Positions 11,101-19,932 of a DNA stretch of 64,000 bases are shown here, piece by piece. The first letter of the stretch is position 1. Each line of letters begins with the position of its first letter. The notes under the pieces are model-generated. The model searched no databases, was not told the origin of the DNA, and saw only the letters and a program-made list of their open reading frames with translations. The stretch covers positions 56,532,429-56,596,428 of the forward strand of contig OX485804.1 in NCBI GenBank assembly GCA_950295325.1, read 5' to 3'. The translations under genes were made by a program, and so were the position numbers. Source of the DNA: Polytrichum commune. Its lineage: Eukaryota > Streptophyta > Polytrichopsida > Polytrichales > Polytrichaceae.

Positions 11101-11668
11101 ATGGGAAATCCGTAAACTTCTCATCTCAAACAAACTTACTAGATATTATACACTTATGAACGCAGGAACACACAACGATTCCCCACAAGAAAATACAGTA
11201 CCTACATGGCTATTACCATGCACATGCAACACCCAACGATGTCATTGCAATGCTCGGCTCAAACCCGACATATTATGTGTCATTGGTCATCCATACAATT
11301 CCCCCCCACCAGAAGCACCCACACAAGAAGTCACAATACAATACATAGAATTCACATATTGTAATGACAGGTTTTCGGCCGAAACACTAGAAAGAAAAAC
11401 CATGAAATATCAACCACTTATTAACACCCTCACTACAAAAGGATGGAAGGTTGCCCCACTTATAGTACTAGCATCCGGCGCTAGAGCCACAACTCATATC
11501 CCCTCGATGAAGGCACTAGAAACACAACTCAAACTTCCCACAACACAAATTAGGCACACATTTCAACAAATCAACATAATCGCCATACAATATGCACACT
11601 CAATACTAATCCACAAAAGACGAATAGAAAATAGACAACCCATCACAGACCTACAAAATCATAATTAA
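8144..11668 (+). CDS. LINE ORF2 C-terminal part: MTase-like domain, RNase H, CCHC finger, RLE-like motif
   Basis: An open frame from 8090 to 11668 (1192 codons), genuine from the shift at about 8144. After the RT thumb and a Pro-rich linker comes a block at about residues 505-625 (FSSPFPRDKVFGSIGTAF ... TILINTDPDWYHN ... VLCIHHKT) that resembles PCIF1/N6-adenine methyltransferase-like domains, though its NPPF-type site is replaced by AHPH. RNase H follows with D709 (TDGS), E755, D780 and D839 (ISGNEQADKLA), complete. Then comes a C-x2-C-x9-H-x4-C finger (from residue 969) and KPD (1058), EFT (E1087) and K..KY, the order seen in restriction-like endonucleases of R2/RandI LINEs. RNase H and the finger are certain by motif, the RLE is likely, the MTase link is tentative. 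Confidence 0.85.
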   Translation: MKKIIALHKTICGLPKCMSNAVTQLPQAMFGMEAFSLKNTYITCIGEQLINALNDKGRLGKIYNGLTKYILAKHGGLLNLPRITQHDCIRSSITRTLYLLKTTSGAHLKSTLEKIPLLPTPLETQWMQQAQNIPTLTPTTSLKYLHQLILHNITELKHITHSNGTQLMTNDEFKNYYVTPTKTIKAALDQARILFCEPPCPNQCPNTLKNAYKILNRHIDTRTSNHNVHPPPPPPPPEYPKPPPHILKNHIQFPLHSIIKDRSHTYKDKNKITKEYTSYLCQWILPNESIYNKWLPQRELFPWENQNTINHNILLLTQYYTHKQNQHFTNILKLNFDETQIKDTRHIPPPPPTQIIHQCQINIGECNPDSDIACTQPIIQSQHGASHIYDKDGRHIITIPEQRLQWLWKQYQNALHQSHDLEPPTQSFEKEVVWLYQRYKYRIPKNDPLKLSHYTLPHAILEHIIDSFEITHSHFSSPVTCPTSLRQFSSPFPRDKVFGSIGTAFQHKWIGNGYAHPHSEKDTQQALHWARLAAQNDPDTITILINTDPDWYHNLHPHNGHFSDSHVITHFKADTITYDEPTIPPELQIEPRIESRDIQVLCIHHKTSPPRPRNYACQMDIIGTTLQIPTIFTTNVPPTPFNTTVNRSKKWSQLAYPPSPPSIQIANTPLLTNHNICLPLKYQPQFCYYTDGSFIPPKAITQEHWRREKAGYGIYNPFKNLKIAERLPGLQNILRAELMAIHHTLRLLTTTYHNEPAHIFTDCLNVLYLINTQTKHPTVHNSHPDKKILESIVKMLQDRTQTTTLHKVKAHTNISGNEQADKLAKMGCELAHRDALATHEHAHPTPYYLHKQWWHSMQDTPDKGPIRHLGKYILKHDKKHNLTIMASQTHQLHKWLDNKDIDKPLSNAFWNNPVITDKQKTCLVKFRTGQYMGHARKQLFFGRTAYPSHTCPICNSPEADTWLHVLLKCKQQHIHALITNRHNKAVWEIRKLLISNKLTRYYTLMNAGTHNDSPQENTVPTWLLPCTCNTQRCHCNARLKPDILCVIGHPYNSPPPEAPTQEVTIQYIEFTYCNDRFSAETLERKTMKYQPLINTLTTKGWKVAPLIVLASGARATTHIPSMKALETQLKLPTTQIRHTFQQINIIAIQYAHSILIHKRRIENRQPITDLQNHN

Positions 11669-12176
11669 AATTAGAGAGGGGTAGTGGTCAGACCACTAGT
11701 TATTAAGTTACCACCTATAGCTCAGAAAGGCGGGGAGTAGCCGGCTGGTTGGCATAACTTTCCTGCCTATGATTAACTCACTTGCAGCACCAAGTCACAG
11801 TGTATTGCACTAACACGCTCAGACGGATTCAACGAGAATCGAACCCGGACCGTATTAATATAACACGCATGTCCTTATCCAACCAACCTTGGAACCATGA
11901 CTTGGCGACCAACTATACAACCAACCACCACTTATACTCCAAACAAATAAGCACGCTTCTCGTCCCAAACAAAGTAGCAAGACCCACAGAAAATTCTAAA
12001 TTAAAACCCATGCACCCTACACACCCCCTCCCCCCCCCCCCCCCCCCGGTTTAACCGGTTAAAACATCAGTTACTAACATAGTGTCTACTCCCTGCAAAG
12101 GGTGAAGTAGTATTACACCCAACGCCGCTACCCTGGGGTACGGCCACGGTTGTCCTACGAACAGACACTTTATTCA
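11669..12176 (+). other. LINE 3' UTR
   Basis: Noncoding region between the ORF2 stop and the terminal hairpin. It includes a C-rich run with about 17 C at 12031-12048, a small inverted repeat around GGTTTAACCGGTTAAA (12049-12064) and a tRNA-like segment on the minus strand. Confidence 0.7.
11820..11900 (-). other. tRNA-like segment inside LINE 3' UTR
   Basis: Read on the minus strand, the segment has a box A/D-arm-like stretch (CCAAGGTTGGTTGGATAAGG), a possible anticodon stem (CGTGT/ATACG) and a good box B/T-arm core (CCGGGTTCGATTCTCG). The acceptor ends do not pair and the anticodon loop lacks the expected T33, so it is not a functional tRNA. It could be a tRNA-derived SINE head or a tRNA pseudogene captured in the LINE tail. 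Confidence 0.4.
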
Positions 12177-12201
12177 CTCCGGTCCCTAGTAGGGACCGGA
12201 G
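12177..12201 (+). other. Terminal stem-loop of LINE RNA
   Basis: A perfect 11-bp stem (CTCCGGTCCCT / AGGGACCGGAG) with a 3-nt loop (AGT) ends the element just before the TTC repeats. LINE families with stringent 3' recognition carry such a stem-loop as the RT docking site. Confidence 0.75.
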
Positions 12202-12218
12202 TTCTTCTTCTTCTTCTT
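12202..12218 (+). repeat. (TTC)n LINE tail
   Basis: Five TTC units plus TT follow the terminal hairpin directly. Short microsatellite tails instead of poly(A) are common in LINEs whose RT slips on a terminal repeat. It marks the 3' boundary of the element. Confidence 0.8.
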
Positions 12219-12925
12219 AAGTAACCACGCTAATAGAAATCTTGAAATTATGAAAGCATATCCTTACGTCATTGTCATTGGTGATCCACTACTAGCAGTG
12301 GTCTGTGTCAAGAACATGATGCAGTAGAATTTCCTATTAAATGCAGAATGCACATGGTGCTCCAAGTAGACTGTGAAGAATGGTTGTTTACCTGCAATAG
12401 TAGTACAAGGAATATTGCTTGAATGGAATGGGCTGAAAGTTTTAGGGATGTTATATTATGTCATTCTTTGATTTCAATACTGTCAAGCGACTACGACTCT
12501 CATTTTTCATGATCACCAGTGAAATTTTTGTCAATATCATCCCGCATGTCAGTGTGTGAATGGCAATTCTTTTTCTATTTATATTTTCTAAGCTTTTGTA
12601 GTGAAGGTACAGTGCCAACACCTGTAGAGGTAATTGTTATCTTTTATAGTTCTCTGATACTTACTAGGCATTCATTTGTGGGACGCCTTATTTTCCTGTC
12701 TATCCTTGTGCTGTTAACCGTATAGAATGTGCACAATCATTTTCAAGAGGAGGTGATCACCTTGTACAGCCTGGAAATAGTTGAAACTCTAAACTGTGAT
12801 GAATGATGTTTTGGCAATGATAAAACATAACTTACTTGGCAATGGAAGATAGAATTTGATGCAAAGATGGAATGCTGAGAACTCGTGAAACCCAATAACA
12901 TGCTACACGGCAAACAGTGGAATAA
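12219..12925. other. Intergenic, nothing recognised
   Basis: AT-rich DNA without a credible ORF or repeat pair. It begins at the LINE 3' junction and ends at a MITE. Confidence 0.6.
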
Positions 12926-13339
12926 GGGGGAGTTTCCATGTAGGCCGCTCGCCCATGAGATTCTAGTGTGAATAACGACAAACTTGCCCAAATGTAGAGG
13001 GAATCTGATGGGGTAGGGGTTTTTGTATGTGTGAGCTAGCTACTCCCATCTTCTCAAATTTGGACTCGTCTACTAACCTCCACCTCTCGGTTACCAAGGA
13101 TGGGGTTCAAGACCGTCATTGGTTTTTTTGAGTCTTAAAGCAATTCTAATCCTTTGATGACCGACACTTGTAGGTTAAAGATATTCTAGTGGGCACATGG
13201 AAATCTAGCGTCCCTTCATATTCTAGCACACCACCATAATGTGGTTGGATGGAGGCTTGTGCTTAACAATATGGAAACACCTCCGACCCACTATTATCTA
13301 GAATCTAGTGGGCAAGCAGCCTACATGGAAACTCACCCC
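12926..13339. mobile_element. MITE with ~45-bp terminal inverted repeats
   Basis: Left end GGGGGAGTTTCCATGTAGGC and right end (reverse complement) GGGGTGAGTTTCCATGTAGG match and continue inward through GCCCAYKAGATTCTAG for about 45 bp with few differences. The interior has no ORF. At 414 bp it is a non-autonomous DNA transposon. The flanks (TAA left, AAG right) do not give a clean target duplication, so the superfamily (Tourist-like is possible) is uncertain. Confidence 0.75.
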
Positions 13340-14295
13340 AAGCATGTGAAAAACTCAACTAACAAACTAACATGATGTCAAAATACTAAGGACTTTCAGT
13401 ACACTAAACATGTGTTTTAGAATGGCCCCACCCTATTCATCACGGACCCACATTCATTGTCTTGCAATCGATATGTGGAAACTAGGAGGGTGTCACATGG
13501 TACTTAACATGGCACATCAAACCTATCATATGTTTAGAGTAGTTGATGAGAGGGGTGCAATTTTGACAACCCTCACAACACGCACACGAGTCCTAGGCAA
13601 TCGTCCCATGACATTGGAAACTTGTCATGTGTCATTGGGAAATCTACATATGTGCTAATTTTCATTATTCTCTTACCAACACATGATACTTGCCTAGGAC
13701 TCATGCTGATAGAACCTCTTAATAGACATGTCTTTGCTCAATTCTGCTTGGTATGTGGTAGTGTACGTTAAATCTAGTTTTTGTGTCAAAGGCCAAGTAA
13801 ATGTTGACTTTTATACTTATTTGGGGCTCCTATAAACTATTAGGTAGACTAAAGAAAGTATGCCATCACCTAGATTAAGGATTTAACATAGGTTAGGATT
13901 CCTCCAATGCACTCTTTTGGTGTCTCTCATGTTGTTCGTAGTTGATGTCTACTAGCATGCCAACACCAGGTCCAATTGTAGCTCCTTGGCAGCAGACATC
14001 CTCTTGATAGGGAAAGTTCATTTGCTTTTCGAAACATATTCACTTATGCACTGGAGAAAACACCAAATCTACCATCCTTTAATTCCTGTCACAACTAGGT
14101 CATTTATGTACCACTACACTGCCTATGGTATTTAGTGTGACGTGCCCAATTGCGTCAAATTGTGGACATGACATTTCTATAATGTTGTAGACACTTTAGT
14201 GCCAGTAATGTACATGACAATAAATTCCATAAACGCTGTACCTAGTGTCACACGCAGAGGTAAGTTGAGTTCCAGACTTTTGATTCCACGGCAGA
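13340..14295. other. Intergenic, nothing recognised
   Basis: No coding signal or repeat pair found. A short open frame at 13410-13658 has no recognisable protein character. Confidence 0.5.
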
Positions 14296-15300
14296 TTTGC
14301 TCTTCAATCTCCCCCATAACACCTGGACAGAATGAGGAAGACACCATGAAAACACAATAGGCACCAACAATTGCATTCAGAGGAGCTGGCTACTTTCAAT
14401 TCCCTGTCAAGAATGTTGACAACAGAACACGTCCATCTTGACCCTAATCCCTATATACTGCTGCACTGGAAACAATCCTGCTTGACTAGTAGTACACATG
14501 ATGGGGTTTCATGATTGAAAGCAGGTGCTTAAGTTATAGAAGCAGGCTCATGATACAAAAGACCCCCGAAGTATGCTTTCAAATCTTGTTGTGGAGGCTT
14601 GAGAACAAAACTTGCAATCAGACCAGCTGGCTACTTACAGTTTCCTGCCAGGAATGGTTGATACCGAAACACAGGTTCGTATTCATGCCGGAAACACAGC
14701 TGCACCGGAAACAAACCCGTGTGACTAGTAATACAAGTGAAGATGATCCATGAAACTAGAGTTTGTGCTCAGAACACAAACTTTGGCAGGTGCTTGGGAA
14801 GTTCTAAAGGATCATAGTACAAATCCTGTACATCCAAAAACCATAGTGGCGGACAAGATGCAGGAGGCTGTCTGTCTGCGACCCCCGAAGTACGCAGTCA
14901 GATTATTTTAGTCTTCTGCTTCAAGTGACAGAATCTCCCCATAATCACTGCACATGTGCACAGAGAACACATGTTGTACAGAAGTACTGACGATCAGATA
15001 AGCTGGTCCATTTACAGTAGTTTCCTGCCAAAAATGTTGATTCCAAAACGCGGATGCATCTTGATGCTGGAAACACAGCTGCACCGAAGGGAAAATCCTA
15101 TTTTGACTAGTACATTTGATGATGTTTCATGCAAAGTGAAATCTGAGTTACGAATACAAAAGCTGGTGCTTGAGAAACTTGTAAAGGCTCATGATACAAA
15201 TCCTGTACATCCAAAACCGAAATGGCGGGCAAGATGCACGCTCCTGAAATACGCTATCAGATCCTGTTGCTGGAGGGTCATCTTTAAATCGGTGACCTAA
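14296..15300. repeat. Three degenerate tandem copies 3' of the ET gene
   Basis: Units begin near 14296, 14540 and 14918 and share ordered landmarks: AGCTGGCTACTT, TTTCCTGCCARRAATG, GAAACACAGCTGCACCG, TGACTAGTA, GGTGCTT...GGCTCATGATACAAA, and CCCCCGAAGTACGC. Spacing differs by insertions of about 100 bp. The array lies just past the ET stop codon, so it may form the 3' UTR or its flank. The copies are clearly diverged, so the duplication is not recent. Confidence 0.75.
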
Positions 15301-15309
15301 CTTCTGCTT

Positions 15310-18300
15310 CTAAGTGCTAGATAGTGGCATGTTATTCGGTGACTGGATCTCGATCGGAGACCGCAACCCACTGTTCCGCATCCCTTTGTGCGCGAAGCAT
15401 CGCTTCCTGTCCGGCCTCGGTGCCACTATACACACAGTACCATCCTCTAATCGCAATCCACAAATTCCTCTTCGACTGGCAGGAACCTCATTCTGTGCCT
15501 CTGTCCATGTCGAAAGGGTACTCTGGTATGTTACACTTCGCTTACCGCCCTCGATTGAATGTCGGGGCCGAAGTCCTATGCCACCACCGATGCCCTCCAT
15601 CTCATCCATGGCTGTGAGCCATTCGGTGCCTTTGGATTTTCGAAGCTCCGAAGTCCGCAACCACGTGTTGAACGAAATGCTTCCCCTTCGCTTGGGCTCT
15701 TGTGGCACACTTACAGGTGGCTTCGATCCGGATGGTGTAAAAAACGGGAAGCATGACTCAAACATCCATGATTCCCTTGCAGTTCTTAAATTAAATTTAG
15801 GGTTAGAATTCGGGGCTCTGGTTTGAAAGGAGGAATTTCGTTGCGAAGGAGGAGTGCTTTGGACTGTGTGAGCTACTCGAATTGGCTTCCTTTGGCTCCG
15901 CCTCTTTGCATTCTTGTGCATGAGGCAGCGCTTCCGACCTTTCACGGGAAGAGCACTGCATGGTAGCCCGCTGTCTAAGATAGCCCCGCACCGCTCCACA
16001 GGTATGTCAAGCATGGTGAATTCGGAGGTTTTGGCTGCCTTCCGTCCCCCCAGCAGCATGAATGCATCGCCTACTTTGTTTGTTCTGTCTCCGTAAATTA
16101 CCTCCGGTCTTCGTGCAGGGATCCAGATGCCAGGCCTCTTTCTCCTGAAGAAGAACCACCTACGTCTCGATGATCTATTCCCGAAACAGCATGTGGAGGA
16201 TTCTTTGTTTCCCGGTGCCCCTCCCATGACGATCTTCGCCAATATGTCCGGTGAGCGTTGCCGCACATTTCCCCGGTTCCATGCATAGTCAAAGACTAGC
16301 ATGAGCTGAGACTCTATCCTCTCGGCTACGAGTTTACTATCCGTCTGCACAACAGACACAATGCCGCTCTGAGCACAAGTATTGTAATATATTGAAAGAG
16401 CTATCTACCGCGCTACTGCTTCCCTCGGGTGTTTTCGATACCTAAGAGGTGGTATTACGCAATTTCCATCCACATCCTCTTCAACTACGTCCCAGATGCA
16501 AAACCAGAACAGCACTGGAATTAAGTTGACACACGATTTAGCTCAGCCAATTTGCAGGGTCAATTGCCGTGAGCACAAGAATTGGCACACACTGATCAAA
16601 CTGGGAGCTATCTACAACGGCATTGCTTCCTTCATGGGGTTTGGTATCATCTAAATTCCTCTCCAACTAAGTCCCACATGCAACACCAGAGCGACACTGA
16701 AATCTATACGTTTAGCTCAGCCAATAGCAGGGACGCAATGAGCACAAGCATTGGCACACATTGATCAAATTAAGGGTTATCTACCACAGGAATTGCTTCC
16801 CCTCGTATGATTTGCATACCTAAAAGATTCTAATGCAATTTCCATCCACGTCCTCTTAAACGTAGTCCACGGTTTAGCAAACCCAATTGCATGGAACATC
16901 ATTCTAGCGAACAAGCCAGCATCAGTGTCTGAATGAAGATGGAATACTACACTACCTGGAAGATTAGGAGAACGAAACTTACAGCTGCCCATCGGTAGGC
17001 TATGGAACAACCCAAGGCAAAAATCTCTGAAAAGAGGCGAGGGCCACGCGGTGAGCGATTTCCACGTTCATGTTGACGTTCGCGTTCAGGTCCAGGAGAC
17101 ATGAGCTCAGCGAGGTTTGGTCGTCTTTCGTCTGTGCTAAAGCGACCTCCATCAACAGCATCCTTTCTTTCATCCTTACCCATTTGCTTGAAATCCATGT
17201 TGATCCATGCTTCATCAACGCTGGTCCTCCGTTCATCCGAATTGACTAGTCGGACGGAGCTTGTTCGTCTCTCATCTGTGCTCATCCGCACAGCATCAGC
17301 ACTTGAACACCTCTCTAGGGATCTTGTGGGCCTGTCGTCTGTTCTCATACGCCCATCCTCCACGGTTTGTGGATTGCTTGCCATTTCATTCTTGGCAAAA
17401 AACAATCTGGTTGACCTACAGGGGGATCACACACACACAATTGGTCTCAGTCTCACTAAAACAAGACCATGCCAAGCTTTCACATACATGCTTCATACAT
17501 GTGCCCCTGCATCGTCAACAGCGTCTGAGAGCTGTATGCTCGAACTTGATGCACCGACATCCGAAAGTCGTCAATTGAGAGTTTGATCTCAAAAACCTCC
17601 TGGTATTCGTTCACCACGTGATTCTCGGATAGCAGTTAGAGTGCACACGAGGGCCTGGGACCTACTGGTATGTAGGATCACATCAATACTGTAAAGGTCC
17701 AACAACGATGCACGCATTGCATGAGTTGGACCTTAATCCTCATGGCATCAATATCCATTCTGTTTTGCTTTGAAGCTTAGCTTCAGATCAATTTCACATA
17801 CATGGTGCACACTTGCGTCCCTGGATCATCAATAGCGTCCGATAAGTCCATGATCGGAACTTGATGCACTGAAATTCAGTATTCGTCGATTGAAAGTATG
17901 AGCTCAACAACCTCCTGGATTTCGTTTGCAATGTCATCCTCGGACAACAATTCGAAGAAACACGAGGGCCAGGAATCTACTGGTAAGTAAGATCACGTAA
18001 ACGGTGAAAAGATCCAACAAGAATGCAGGCATTGCGTGGTTTGGACCTTAACCCTGATGGCAATACCCCTTCTGTTGTGATCCTTTAAAGCTCAGTTTCA
18101 GATCAATTTCTTAGTGACGTCTCTATTCCCACTCTATTGCTCGTCCCTGGATGCACCCAGAAATTTGTACAGACAGGAGTTAGGGTGCGGGAAGTGTAAC
18201 TGACCTTGAGCCTTCGAGGTGAGCACCAGCTTGGCCATAGCGCTGCAAACGCTGGCAAATGTTATCAGCGTGGCCGACATACACAACAATCACATCTCTG

Positions 18301-19932
18301 GGCCGGAGAAAACTAGTTCGGCTGCCACCTTGAGCTGGCAGCCATGCAGGTGCTGTTACTCCCAGTTCATACACACCTGGCCCAACATGGCCGGTAGGTA
18401 GGTTGCAAGCTCGGAACCTCTGAGCCCCTTCCTTTCCTGAAGCATGCTCTTTCCAATCGGAAGGGCCGACCAAAATCTGCGACAAAACATTCGGCAATAC
18501 CTCTATCAATCACCCGGACTACCGATCAACTCTACTGCTGCACACTCTGCCATAACAAAGCCTCGAACGCACAGAGCTTGAGGACTCACTGACATCATAT
18601 AGCATTCTGTCCCCTAATCAGGCAAAAGTCCAACCTGCAAATTTAGCAATTAGAGCAAATTGCAGACAGAAGAATTTCTGGACAGCAATGTCGTCACCCT
18701 ACAGCGACGAGTTTTAGAAATGGCAACTACAAGTATATAGGGCGTATTGATATATGTTACCATGCGCCAGCTACATCGGGCATTTCATTAACCAAAAGCA
18801 CATAAGCTTACCATACCATACCTTACCTTACCAAGAATCAGAATGGATACAGTAAGACCTCATATACCAGAAGCATGCAATAGCAGGACTTTGCAATTCA
18901 CAGAAAGTATTCCAAAATATTGCAAGGTGTGAATGAAATAGATATCCCCTTATTAGCATACTATGGATCTGTTGGATTTGCACCGACTTCACAACACATT
19001 ACTACTTCCCAACACCTTGACTCACCAAGTCATGCTTTATCTACTACCTCGGACACAATCTACGGAACAACAGGACCAGACCTAACTTATAGAGTGGCAT
19101 GGTTCACTCAACTGGTATAAGCCAGAACCATGTTCATCATCATCATCATCATCTTCTTCAAAGTTGCGCAGATCAGTTGAGTCATACCTTGGTCGTCCTA
19201 AATTAAGCTGTACACGAGGAAACACTGGTAAGATTAACCTTCAGACTACAGTGTTCTGGGTGGGGCCCTATTAATTCTCGGTATCATTAACATGTACATA
19301 GTTTTCAAAGGATAGACAGAAACAGAGGATCCACCTTCAGTATAAACTGGATAAGTGGCGGATAATGTTAAGCAGATTCACTGAGAATGTGGATGAGGTA
19401 TGTCAGGGTTCAACCTTTGAAGGGCAGTCAGCAGGAAAATGGCTGTGAATTCCTCAAAAAATTTGAGACCTGACAGTATATCAAAACTGAAATATCATAC
19501 CTTGGCAATAACATACCTACCAGAAATACCCAATTCTGATAAGGAGGAACCTGCCGACTACTACTATACCAGGGGGGGGCATGCAGAAGGTACCGAGAAA
19601 GAAAGCATATCCACGAGAAATTGCGATGATAGAACATTGGGAACAACCATGAGTCAAGAACAGTAGGATACGTCATCCCATCTCCCCTTCCTCGTAGGTT
19701 CAAAAAGGTTCACAAGAAAGCGTGGAACTAAACTAAACCAATATATCTGAAATAACTAGGGTTTAAAGAAACTGTGGCATCTCTACTTGATCTCTACCTT
19801 CCATTCCGAGAAGACCTTGTCATGCTTCACGAATTCACAATCCTCCCGCTTCAACCTCTTCTTCGGACCTTCACGAGCACTGGTGGCCGCCTGCTGCGGT
19901 GGCTTCACACTTTCGTCAGGCACCGACCCCAT
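15310..19932 (-). CDS. ET: EFFECTOR OF TRANSCRIPTION-like protein (GIY-YIG plus two ET cysteine repeats), 4 exons
   Basis: Exons on the minus strand: 19932-19798, 18476-18205, 17415-16983, 16344-15310; 1875 bp, 624 codons. Introns have GT..AG ends (AAG|GTAGAG, AAG|GTCAGT, GCT|GTAAGT; acceptors TCGCAG, TGTAG, TGCAG) and every junction keeps frame. The N terminus has KREDCEFVKHDKVFSEWK then ILVGPSDWKEH, as in Arabidopsis ET proteins. The GIY-YIG domain follows: GPGVYELG, VVYVGHA and the Arg of RLQRYG, ending at SEIFALGCSIAYRWA and VFDYAWNRG. Two ET repeats C-x9-C-x10-C-x2-H sit in exon 4 (CGAILDSGLPC..KGRKRCLMHK and CGLRLEDGTVC..DRKRCFAHK). Family members are nuclear regulators linked to gibberellin responses and DNA modification. 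Exon 3 carries an unusual charged insertion with repeated DERR motifs between the two GIY-YIG halves. The start ATG at 19930-19932 is the first in frame after a stop and has a purine-rich GAGGAG leader. Confidence 0.9.
16371..16900. repeat. Triple tandem repeat in ET intron 3
   Basis: Three copies begin at 16371, 16571 and 16740 with GAGCACAAGNATTG, then AGCTATCTACC, TTGCTTCCYTC and TTAGCTCAGCCAAT. Unit lengths are about 200, 169 and 160 bp. The array fills almost all of the intron between exons 3 and 4. The sequence is unrelated to the repeats in intron 2 or the 3' flank. Confidence 0.85.
17478..18106. repeat. 314-bp tandem dimer in ET intron 2
   Basis: Two units (17478-17791 and 17792-18106) share TTTCACATACATG, CATCAATAGCGTCYGA, GAACTTGATGCA, AACCTCCTGG, ACACGAGGGCC, AACAAYRATGCA and AGCTTAGYTTCAGATCAATTTC. 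They occupy most of the intron between exons 2 and 3 (18204-17416). Neither unit contains a copy of a known exon. Confidence 0.9.
18811..18834. repeat. Short CCATA/CCTTA microsatellite in ET intron 1
   Basis: CCATACCATACCTTACCTTA-type pentamer run. It is low complexity and lies in the first intron. Confidence 0.6.
19135..19158. repeat. (CAT)n/(CTT)n microsatellite
   Basis: About seven CAT units followed by CTT units, in ET intron 1. Confidence 0.8.

Larger units (their letters stand above)
1..12218 (+). mobile_element. Long LINE (RandI/Dualen-like), 5' end outside window
   Basis: A non-LTR retrotransposon runs from at or before the window start to a hairpin and (TTC)n tail ending near 12218. 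Visible parts in order: a C-rich, G-poor 5' region, ORF1 (1763-3846) with RRM-like folds and a coiled coil, and ORF2 (4078-11668). ORF2 has two 2A-like motifs, an AP endonuclease, RT with YADD, a methyltransferase-like block, RNase H, a CCHC finger and a KPD...EFT...K..KY motif typical of restriction-like endonucleases. A LINE with both APE and RLE is the hallmark of the RandI/Dualen group described from Chlamydomonas. ORF1 has one frame change. ORF2 has five in-frame stops (6184, 6880, 7105, 7318, 7357) and one frame change near 8144-8151. The copy is therefore inactive but young enough that domains read almost end to end. Target duplications cannot be checked because the 5' end is missing. 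Confidence 0.9.

Noticed and set aside
11820-11900. Functional tRNA gene on the minus strand
   Set aside because: Acceptor ends do not pair and the anticodon loop is abnormal, so only a tRNA-like relic is supported.
15314-15826. 170-codon + strand ORF and other + strand ORFs over 15.3-17.6 kb
   Set aside because: They are antisense shadows of the ET exons, whose minus-strand frames match the family and splice in frame.
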